Notes under the pieces: generated by a model | What the model was told of the DNA's origin: nothing | What the model saw: the letters and a program-made list of their open reading frames with translations, nothing else | The model's database searches: none | Part shown: one piece after another, positions 54,761 through 64,000 of the stretch | Numbering within the stretch: position 1 is the stretch's first letter | Layout: each line of letters starts with the position of its first letter | Assembly (NCBI GenBank): GCA_949710005.1 | Contig: OX453282.1 | Span: 9,526,679 to 9,590,678, forward strand | Length of the DNA stretch: 64,000 nucleotides | Direction: 5' to 3' | DNA from: Ricordea florida | Lineage: Eukaryota > Cnidaria > Anthozoa > Corallimorpharia > Ricordeidae | Program-made: the position numbers and the translations under genes

Positions 54761-55206
54761 AAACTCTAACTTACAAATAAGATGTCAGGTAAGTTATAGT
54801 GAACTTATTCGAAGTTTAATAGGAAGGCTAGAGAATATAACAGGAAATTTTTTATTCTCCGTTCCTTGCATTTGGGAGAGTTTGGTCGCTGAAACATTAA
54901 AATGAAAGTTGAATAATCTAGAATTCTTCCAAACATGCCAAGATGTTTATATAAGCCTTGACAAACACAAGTGAAGAGTTTTATTAAATTACTAGGAACT
55001 AAAATTATACTGCTATTTGCTTTAAAGGTGACCTATGTTTGTACAGACCAACCCTACTAGTAACCAATGACAACACACGTGCGATCTCTTATATTTCATA
55101 GCCAATAATGATGGGTGTACTTCATGTGTCTAGGGTATTTTGTTAATGTGTATACAGTCAAACTCCATCTTAACAGCCCATTGTAAAATAAGCTATACTC
55201 TCTTAC

Positions 55207-55470
55207 CTAACACTTCAACAGTGGAACCTGATGAGGAATTTCCCGCCCTGTTGCTTGCCACGCAAGTGTACGTCCCATCTACATCTATGTCCACAGTATT
55301 AATCAGTAATGTTCTATTGTCATTAACAAACTGACTGTTCGGTATGTTTGTTGTTCCATCTTTCGTCCAGTAAACCACTGGGAATGGATCTCCATATACA
55401 ATGCACGTAATATTCAGGTTTGAGTTGATCAAAAGTGACACATTCTGTAGTGGGGTGATCCTTGGTGGTA
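55207..55470 (-). CDS. Receptor gene: Ig domain 5 (B type, module 2)
   Basis: LNITCIVYGDPFP, VVYWTKDGT, DGTYTCVASNRAG. 264 nt, phase 1; acceptor ACATCTTAG, donor GTAAGA. Confidence 0.8.
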
Positions 55471-56235
55471 CTAAGATGTAAAACATTGAATCAGCTGTTA
55501 ACTAAGGCTGGTAGCCATTAAGGAAACAAGATTATTTACTTTAGTAGGTTCTGTTGTGAACGTTGAGGTTTTCCCTATTTTTTTTTGTTTGTTTTGCTTT
55601 AGGAATTTCCAGGTTTTTTTCCCACAGAAACCAAATCAATCTGGTTTGCCTTTGTGTTGAACAAGAAAAATCGCTAATAGAGAATGTAAACATCCTTTTA
55701 AATTTCCATCAAAAACAAACTCTTTAACCACATGACTTAAGAATCCCTCTTGAAACGCTATGAACACAAAACGAGTTTGAAGGGTATTGAAGAATAGCAT
55801 AATACAGTTGTAATCAGATTAAAACAACTCTCCCTTTTTGCGTTAGTTTCTCATATAAAATATATTAATAAATTCACTAATTCGCCGACAATTTATCTTT
55901 CCCATGAGTGGGGCTCATATCTTGCACCGTATCGGCGAAGTTCCGGGCCCTAAAATAATGACCTGAAAACGAAATTCTATATATTCTTATAATTATCGCT
56001 TGTTTCTATCAAAAATTAAACGAAAGATAAAAGCGTTTTGACCACGGAACGCACCTACAACTCAAAGTAAGCAAAAGAAAAAAAAATCAATAATCACAAG
56101 GTTTTTGGAAACAAAGGAAACATAACCCTTTGTTTCATTTTGAATTGAGAAGCTGTCAGTGAAAACAGTGTTTCATCACATTTAACTCTCGAAACTTTGC
56201 AAATGCGTTTTCGATCTTTCACTACGGAAACTTAC

Positions 56236-56499
56236 CGTCAACCGTTAGCGTTGCAGTTATGGACTTCACTTCTGCTCGACTGGAGGCTTTACAGGTGTAA
56301 TTTCCTTCATATTCACCTGTGTTCTGCACCAGGGACACTGTTAGTGTATCATTGCTGGCGACGGACCATGGCAAAGGACCTCCACTGAATGACCATGTGA
56401 TAACAGGTTTCGGTACACCGCTTGCGTTGCATACAAAGGTGACGTTGGAGTTGATCGGGGCTATCGTATTTTTGGGCCTCAGGTGGAATTCAGGAATGA
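56236..56499 (-). CDS. Receptor gene: Ig domain 4 (C type, module 2)
   Basis: NVTFVCNASGVPKP, VITWSFSGG, YEGNYTCKASSRAE. 264 nt, phase 1; acceptor TTATTCTCAG, donor GTAAGT. No long open frame covers it, so it is easy to overlook. Confidence 0.8.
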
Positions 56500-56921
56500 C
56501 TGAGAATAAAACAGAAATGGTCTTTTCAGGGACCTCGTGCCGATGGAGCTAAGACCATCGTGCCGATGGGGCAGAATTTGAAATCAAACATTTCTCTAAT
56601 TAAGGGCCACCCTCTGTTTAACTGATGTACTCTTCTCAAAGACTCTAAATAGTTATCGGTCGTTTACCATAAAATAGCCCTTTGATAAGCAGTCAAATCT
56701 TAACTCTGAACACTACTATAGCCTTCAGCGAGATTTGGAGATCACTGCATCACTACATCACGGTGTTAGACAGTCTTAACGTCTTGCTGGTGTTAATCAA
56801 TCTTTTTTCTTTTTCTAGAAACTGAATTTCCGAAAGTCACATTTTCTGCAACTTCCCTAATAAAAGCTTTTCCAAGCGGAAAAAAAACTCGTCTTAATAG
56901 AAGTTCAGTGACGCAACTTAC

Positions 56922-57263
56922 AAACAATTTCCACTGTCTGTCTTGCTGTACTGTTCCCAATTGGTTTGTTGTACACTTCACAGACGTATTCTCCTGACTC
57001 AGCATACGTTATTCCACTGGTTCCAATATAAAGCCGACTGGTGACATTCCAAGGTGTGGAATTCTGGTTCATTCTGATGACTTGTACTGTGCCGTTGCCG
57101 TAGCTGGCATCAAATGCAAGAACAGTTGCAATACTGACCCCATTTCGTTTCCATGCCACTTTCGGCATAGGCTTTCCGTAACCGCGGCATTCAATAGAGA
57201 CATTACTCTGTCCTTGGTTCAGCTTGATGAGACCGGGTCCAGGCACGAAGACTTCCGATGGAG
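56922..57263 (-). CDS. Receptor gene: Ig domain 3 (A type, module 1)
   Basis: VSIECRGYGKPMP, VAWKRNGVS, SRLYIGTSGITYAESGEYVC. 342 nt, phase 1; acceptor TTTTTATTTAG, donor GTAAGT. Confidence 0.82.
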
Positions 57264-57739
57264 CTAAATAAAAATCAAAAATCTTAAACTCTGGTTCAGT
57301 TATAAATAAATAAGTAGATTGTTTTATTAGTATTGTGGGGATAGTTTCTAAAGAAACTGGTGCTGCGTCGGTGGGAAATTGAAACACAACAAACTGGGTA
57401 AATCAAACGAGTTGATTGAGTAAGTTATACCACAGAGGTAAGTTATACCACCGTAAGGTAAAAGGGAGGTGCTGTTGACACCATTTCAAAATAACTTGTG
57501 ATCCAGGAAAATCCAGGAAAATCCAGGAGAAATCTGCGGGTTCTCATTGCAATTCCTTAACAACTGAAAACAAAACCAGATTAAGCACAACATGGAGGAA
57601 GCTATTTTCGACTTCGGTCTGACCTGTTACATTTTTTGTGGTTACCGTATGTCTGCAGGCCCAAGATATTGTCACGGCCGCACCAGAGAGCACTGCGTTT
57701 TGTCAAGCAGCTAAACACGCGCTAACGACGCAAACTCAC

Positions 57740-58006
57740 CATTGACTTTAACGGAGGCATTCGAAGAGTCATTCCTTGCTCTGTTGGTAACAAGGCACTC
57801 ATAAACACCCTCATCTTTGAGCTTCACATCTGCTATAACAAGAGCCATTTTCCTTTGGACAAAAATTGCACGGGAGATATTATTCTGTCCGTCTTTAAGC
57901 CAAGAAACGTTGGGTAAAGGATCGCCAATGAAAGAACATGTCAGGTTTAATACAGAACCCACTGTAAGAACGACTTTGTTAAGGGGAGCAATAATCTTGG
58001 CAGGAA
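57740..58006 (-). CDS. Receptor gene: Ig domain 2 (B type, module 1)
   Basis: LNLTCSFIGDPLP, VSWLKDGQN, DEGVYECLVTNRA. 267 nt, phase 1; acceptor TTACTTTTCAG, donor GTGAGT. Confidence 0.82.
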
Positions 58007-58742
58007 CTGAAAAGTAAACAGGAGAAGTCACTATTGACATAAAACCAAACTATCAGAAAAAAAAACTAATGAAAGTTGCACACGGGCCATAGGAGTTCCA
58101 GAGGGCCGGAGCTATCTCGGTTTCTGTCCCCAAGAATTGTTCCAGCTCTCACTTGTTTATATAGTCATTTGCCCCCAAAGTAGGAGGGAGGGAGAATGAG
58201 ACAGCATGGAGTTTCTTGTCTAAGGAAACAACGCAATCCCATCACCTGGGTTCGTAGCCCAAAACTCCTTAACAGTGTGAAATCAGTATGAGTATTGCTT
58301 GAACGGCCTTTGTAACTTAGGTAAGCTACCAAGAACTACCAGAGTAACATTTATCTCAAATTAGCTATAGGCCTGCAATTTTGAATTTATTTCAAGTACA
58401 ATCACATGCAGCGCCCAAAGCAAATGAACCAATCAGCTAACACGTGCGGTCAGCACTGAACGCGGGAAAACACGAACGAACTGGCAACGATTTGTAACAA
58501 GTTTACTTGCTACTGGCTGAGAACGTGACTGGAGATCTAGCACAGCAATGCAAGACTGCGGCAACGCAAAATACCTTCACTACTTAAGTAAATTAAGCCC
58601 ACTATAATTTCATTGCTGCGCTTTCAACATGGCGGCCAAGCACAAGCGAATACTAAACGAGCAATCATACACCAAAGAAGGCCTACTTCCTATTCTATGA
58701 GTTACTGCATTGCTAATAAGAACTAAGAGTGAGATCACTTGC

Positions 58743-59009
58743 CATCAACAGTTAGGTTCACATCTGATTGGATTGTTCCCGCGATATTGACAGCACTGCA
58801 CGTGTACACGCCCTCGAAACTCCTGTTGTTCTGCACGGAGAAGATCTTTATGTCGCCTTCCTTTTGTTTGTTTGGAGGTAACGTTCCACCACTAAAACTC
58901 CAGGAAATGGTGGGTGGAGGTACCCCTGACGCATTGCAAGGGAAGGTAACGTCATTTCCTCGCACAGCAATAGTAGAGTTTTCTGGTTTCCTTATAAACT
59001 CAGGAAGAA
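58743..59009 (-). CDS. Receptor gene: Ig domain 1 in this window (C type, module 1), GC donor
   Basis: VTFPCNASGVPPP, ISWSFSGGT, FEGVYTCSAVNIAG. 267 nt, phase 1; acceptor TTTCAACAG. The donor reads GATG|GCAAGT, a GC instead of GT but with otherwise perfect consensus. This is the most N-terminal exon seen; its phase-1 start means more exons lie to the right, outside the window. Confidence 0.8.
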
Positions 59010-59538
59010 CTGTTGAAATTAAATTAAGGACGGCAACGTAACCACGTAAGGGACAATCGAGCTCTGGGAACAGTATACATTAATGTTCGGATCTCTGACC
59101 AAGATTAGGGTAGACTGTGGCAACCCGAAAATTCACACTGCAAAAAATGTCCAAGGGTGCAAAATAATTATCTTTTGAATTAATATCTTTTTTGTATACA
59201 ACTGTGGGCTTTGCGCTTTTTACAGAGTTATTAACAAAAATAATAGATATTGCATATGGTAAAAAATTCTATGAGAAATTTTAGGACAATTGAATCACGT
59301 GTCAAATCCCGAAAAATTCCTTCATTTTGTGCCACCAAACGCAGATCAATATTTTACTTTCCACCCACCCCTTAGTTCGTCATTGTGTCGAGCAAAATGC
59401 AACTAGATTGGAGTCCAATGGGGAAATGACATTTGTCTTCGCTGAAGTTCCCTCTACGCAGATTGCCGAAATTTTGAAATTTAAGGATTTTTTTGCCAAA
59501 CAGCCTGGCGATTACATCTGATCATACTATAATTGCAC

Positions 59539-59806
59539 GCAAGAGAAAATGAGGAAAGAGAACATAACCACGTCTGATATGATGAGGGGACAGAGTCTAT
59601 TCTTAGCGTGGAATCTATTTATATCTCCTTCCACGGCTGCGCGGTTTCCACATGGCGTATTGAAATTACAGCCACGTGATGAGAAGGACATCACCCATTG
59701 GTCACTTAAAATAGTTTCCGGATCTAAAAATAGATTGTGTCCTCTTATCAAAGTAAGAGAACCCAGTATGGAAGATGCGTTCTCTTACCTCATTTTCTCT
59801 TGTTGC
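59539..59806. mobile_element. MITE with about 26-bp inverted ends
   Basis: CGCAAGAGAAAATGAGGAAA at the left and its near reverse complement (TACCTCATTTTCTCTTGTTG) at the right bound about 270 bp without coding content. Confidence 0.65.
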
Positions 59807-60099
59807 GCGTCAATTCATGTCAACTGCTTTTGAAATTGTTATGTCTTTATAATTCGCTTGCTACGTGCTTGATCTCGTGAAAAAATACACTTTCTTTTAT
59901 CACTTCTTTCACACCCTGTCTCTTATTGCAAAATTGTTTTATATGTAACGCAATCATATACAGTTCACACGCACCTAAAATTATTGTCATAAAAAGTAAT
60001 TTCATATGATCCGTAGCAAAACAGTTTCCTTTGAGTTCAGAGTCTTTTGTGAAGAAGGATTCTCACAATGGTCCAAGGTATAAAGTACAATGAGGTCTT

Positions 60100-62960
60100 T
60101 TCTTAGTCCTCAGTCATCGCCATCCTCCAGCATGACGCGCAATTTCCCGCGCGCATCTTGTATAGCTCGTCGGACTCGTTTCACGTTAGTCACCTTCACA
60201 TCGCTAGATGGTCCTTGTTCTATGTCCGCACTCGATGCTTTGATCCCTAAGGGATACACCAAAGACAGAGATCTCTGCTTGTGACGTTTATTTTTATGTA
60301 AGAGGGTTATCCCCCTCACTACGCCGTCTCTTCCGCGCACGTGCTAAAGAACTTTCCTCAACATCCCTTTACCTCTGTCCTTCTCGTCTGTATCAATGAT
60401 CACCACTTCACCTATATCTGGGTAACTGCCTCCTTCCCGAGTGATGCGATGGCTCTCCATCAGACTGTGTATATAATCTTTCCTCCATCGTTGCCAAGCA
60501 TGCTGTCTCTTCTTCTGTGTATGTGGGTGAGTAGTTTGCGGATGTCATCGCCGTTAACTTCGATATTCTTCAGAATGTGTGAGCTTTGACTCCACATCAA
60601 GATATTAGGCATCAGGACCTGTTTGTCACCAGCTTCACTCTCCACAAAAGTCAGCGACGATTGCTGAGGAGCTTCTCGATTTCAATGACATCGAAGATGG
60701 TTAAACGATAGGTTGGTGTCTTCTTGATGGCGGGTAGCAATTTTTCATACATGCCTCCACACCAAGGGGATCTGGAAAGGTTGAACTGTCATCTTATCTC
60801 TTGACGGGCTAGATAGTCTTGTCGCCTCTCGTTCTGGCGGAGTTTCCTTATCCACTTTGCTGTAGTCTCTGTAACTCTGGTGTGTTGTCTGAAATGAGTC
60901 GCCGTGGCCTTGTGCGCCGAACGATAAACGTGTTAAATTTTGTTGAAACTCGTCAGCTGTACGTGATTTCGTTTCAGCTGTATGTGACTTTGTCAACTAT
61001 AAGTGTACCACTCGTGATGTTACACAAGTGAAGATTAGCACATAGAGATCTTGTACTGCAGTGGGCCAGCAAGGTCGACTCCTGTTGTTTCGAACGGTAT
61101 CGCGGGACTTTCCGTACGAAAGGACGGTAGGATGGCTGTCGCAGCTTGGCTAAATGGTCAAGTACTGAAGACCCTCCTGATTACCTTCTGCGCCTTCGAC
61201 CTCAGCTGCGGTATTCACCATACACCTCTTACCCCTGCAATAGTACTGGGTACGCTCAGGTGCCTTATCGCTTCCTGAGTGTGACGTATGAGCTACTCTG
61301 CGAAAACGCCCCCTCAATATGCACTGACTGATATTCCTGTATTCTCCCCTTAAATCTTAAAACTCCTGTGGTGTCTTCTTCTACGAGCTGCCACCCGGGA
61401 GCTTCGAGTGTGGGCTGCACACCCGCTTGTACTTAACACATTTTGTGGTTCTTCTCACTTAAAAGCTCTTCCGTTGTTAAGGGACCCTTGGCTCTTTTCT
61501 TCTTTCTTGAGCGAGCTAGACTATTTTTCACAACGCGTTACCCACGCTGTTACCCATAGTGTTCTCCAGTAATCCCGCCTTTCAATTAGGGCGTCCCACT
61601 TATCTGACCCTTGCTTTCCGGACATAAGGCTTTTCTCTACGAGCCCGTGTTCATCTTGGACCTCCTTTTTTCTGAAGCAGTGGTTGTTCAGGCCACTCAT
61701 TTTCGTTAAGCAGCCATTCTGGTCCTTGAAACTAGCCTCCTTTCTCCATCTTGTCCAACGAGGCGCCACGTGTCCCCAGGTCGGCCAAATTCTTCTTGGT
61801 CGGACAATACTTCCACTTAATTCCTGCCTTCTGAGTGATCTCAGCTATCTTCCTGACTCGGTTTCTTACGAAGCTTTCCATGATTTCCCAGGGTTAGTAA
61901 TCTAATACAATATCACCATAAAGTTCATCCACACAGTCACTGATTCTATTGGCTATCAAGGTTGAAAGAAGATTAATAACCACGTTTGCGGCCATACGAT
62001 CAAGAACTAGCTCTAGCCTTGGTATCGTGGTGTTTCGCTTGGATATTCTACTTTTAGACGTTAACATCCCTTTAACTACTTCGCTTGAGTGTTCAGTGAA
62101 TGCTATGGTGACAGCAGAACATGCCATGTTGCTGGCATCGTCAAAGATGTGTGTATGGACTTTGTCTATATTTCGTATGTCCCTTACTAAGGTCCTTAGC
62201 ATTTGTACGTTTCTCAGCTGATTGTTCCATTTCATCCAATTTCTCTTTACTAACCTCAGTGTTCCAGCCAGCGTTCTCATCACATGCCTCTCTGTATTCG
62301 TCAGTCCTCCTTGGATCTTTACTACTACCGGACAGCTCAGCTACAGGTACTCATGGTACTGACACCTCGTACCTCCCATCAATTTGTCTCCATAAACGTC
62401 AGGCTCATTATTTTCTCCTCGATCTTCCACCCCTAGTACGGTTAGGGAGTACAGTCCCTCGTAATCGTTAGTGTCTCGAATGAACATACATCTGCCGTCT
62501 GTGAATTCTTTGGCCCCGAGTATAACCCAGCAAACGTACCTTATACAACCGGGTCATTTTGTTGCCCTTTGAAAATATTCTCCTCCGGATCTTACAGTAC
62601 AGGACATCTCCAAGAATAATGCGACTGTATAGGGTACTCTTCGGTCTCCGTTCGATAGAAAGTATCCCCTTGAATATGTGGGTACTTGTCCTTCAGTTCT
62701 GAAATCGCCGGTCTCTTTATGGTGGTGAAGTTATTTATTTTACTTTCGGTTAGCTCGATCTGCTCAATTTCATTTCCTTCCACGGTCTCCACCTTCACGT
62801 TGTAGATCGGCACTGACCCTTCGTTTCGTTTATGGTCAGGATATGGCGCGTTTCATGTAGCCTTAACTAGACTCAGCTGCGTCTTCTCGCGAAACAAAGT
62901 TCCTCCCCGAACCAGAGTCTAGATAAGCCAGGAAGGTTTGGTTGTTGATCTTTATCGGGA
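60100..62960 (-). mobile_element. BEL/Pao LTR-retrotransposon pol, decayed
   Basis: Minus-strand pieces in order: a protease-side region ISELKDKYPHIQGDTFYRTE (62,592-62,813); an RNase H-like block HIFDDASNMACSAVTIAFTE and SKSRISKRNTTIPRLELV (61,894-62,283); an integrase-region scrap WDALIERRDYWRTLWVTAW (about 61,540-61,600); and an integrase tail GRDGVVRGITLLHK (about 60,300). The reverse transcriptase core is not seen and frames are broken. No LTRs recognised. Confidence 0.75.
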
Positions 62961-63439
62961 CTATCGTTGGCAAGGATTTTTCTTCATTAGAGGGAGAAAA
63001 TACATTTAAGAGCCAATGTCGGAAAATATCGAGAATCTCAAATCAGTTCCAAAAATTCGAATTTTGGCTGATCCCACCCAAACATCCCTTTGGGGGAACT
63101 ATTTCAAGAAACGGTATTAAGAAATCCCCAAGCGCTTTACATTTTGAGAATTTTAGAAAAGTTCCAAAATTCGCCAAAAATACATTTTTTAGTTCGGGAA
63201 ACGGGTGCAAATTTCAACATATTTCAACGAAATAGTAAAAGCGCGCAAAAGCTCCTATTGACTTGATATTACTCATGTATTTAGTAGACATCCACAGCTT
63301 CAAGACCCCGTAAAAAGGTTTTGCAAAATAAGCTAACCAAATTGCATGAGCCCGTAGGGCGAGTGCGATTTGTAGTCTTTGAAAAATTTACGAGTGCTAG
63401 TTTATCCCAAATTGAACGAGAAATCATGTGATTACTTGT

Positions 63440-63586
63440 TAATAATATACATGCAAAAATTTAATGTCAACTTTCTGCACTCAATTTCAACTTTTTGCAC
63501 TCAATTTCAACTTTCTGCACTGTTTGGGATTAATTGACGTGCTCTCAGCCAATGAGCATGCTGAAATTTTTGCATGTATATTATTA
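63440..63586. mobile_element. Complete 147-bp MITE with perfect 23-bp terminal repeats
   Basis: TAATAATATACATGCAAAAA and the rest of the 23-bp arm (63,440-63,462) pair exactly with 63,564-63,586. Inside is a threefold repeat of TCAACTTT(C/T)TGCACT. A truncated relative is at 22,439-22,527. Confidence 0.88.
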
Positions 63587-63589
63587 GTT

Positions 63590-64000
63590 CTTAAACTTTT
63601 TATATTTAGCCTCATTTATAGAAGAAGGATCAGAAAGATACTGCTTATAAAGTCTATTTTTCTTATTAATTGATTTGAGTAAGCCTTTGGAAATCCAGGG
63701 CTTATTGAGACGATGCTTTCTATTTACTTTTCTAAGCGGGAAACAGGATTAAAAAAACACTATTGTATCTTTTAAGAAAACTATTATAGCAAGTGTTGGG
63801 ATCGTTATATCCGTGTACGATGGATCTAATGTTTCTAAGAAAGCTAAAATGTTACGTTCACTTTTATCACGTACAAATATACCCTCCTCAGAATGTTGAA
63901 TACGTGTGTTGTGTCCAAAATATCTGTAACTAATAGACCAGATCTTAAATGACCATGCTCTATTTTTTTAGAAAAAATATTACCAATGAGAGTTGCGGCG
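63590..64000 (-). mobile_element. LINE fragment (endonuclease to reverse-transcriptase linker)
   Basis: The minus strand reads ATLIGNIFSKKIEHG near the right edge, then NRKHRLNKPWISKGLLKSI and SDPSSINEAKYKKFKN up to the MITE border. This is the linker region of CR1/Jockey-like LINEs. It continues beyond the window and has frame breaks. Confidence 0.65.

Noticed and set aside
60345-60590. 82-codon plus-strand ORF at the BEL/Pao locus
   Set aside because: It is antisense to the decayed pol and lacks any domain.

Overview
The window is eukaryotic DNA, most likely from a cnidarian and probably an anthozoan. That is inferred from AT-rich intergenic sequence, GT-AG introns, a dense mix of decayed LINE, BEL/Pao and NeSL-like retroelements, MITEs, and an NHL-repeat gene type I associate with corals and anemones. 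The species cannot be fixed from the sequence alone.

Positions 1 to about 13,150 hold most of an integrated Polinton/adintovirus-like element that runs off the left edge. On the minus strand, right to left, it carries a 1,472-residue family B DNA polymerase, a small ORF, a probable major capsid protein, an A32-like packaging ATPase, a row of small membrane or basic proteins, and a long unrecognised protein cut by the edge. A retroviral-type integrase and one 95-residue ORF lie on the plus strand. Most ORFs look intact. Ten of the twelve genes share a TYTAAA-type box about 23-30 nt before the start codon, which looks like a common promoter. No adenain-type protease or penton was seen; they may lie left of the window. 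The right end is marked by short subterminal repeats.

Positions 13,150 to about 19,600 hold a decayed NHL-repeat-type gene on the minus strand, a degenerate CGACCGATA array and a cluster of short foldback repeats.

Positions 19,624 to 59,009 hold a large minus-strand receptor gene seen as 25 exons whose phases agree at every junction except one damaged exon. Reading N to C (right to left) it encodes 14 Ig domains built from a repeated three-domain module (C-B-A types), two more Ig domains, three fibronectin III domains, a membrane-proximal domain with a furin-like basic site, a transmembrane helix and the first cytoplasmic exon. The layout resembles a receptor-type protein tyrosine phosphatase, but no catalytic domain is visible, and the N-terminus with its signal peptide lies right of the window. 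Introns are filled with truncated LINEs, a restriction-like-endonuclease retroelement, MITEs, foldbacks and microsatellites.

Positions 59,010 to 64,000 hold a MITE, a decayed BEL/Pao pol on the minus strand, a clean 147-bp MITE and a LINE fragment at the right edge.
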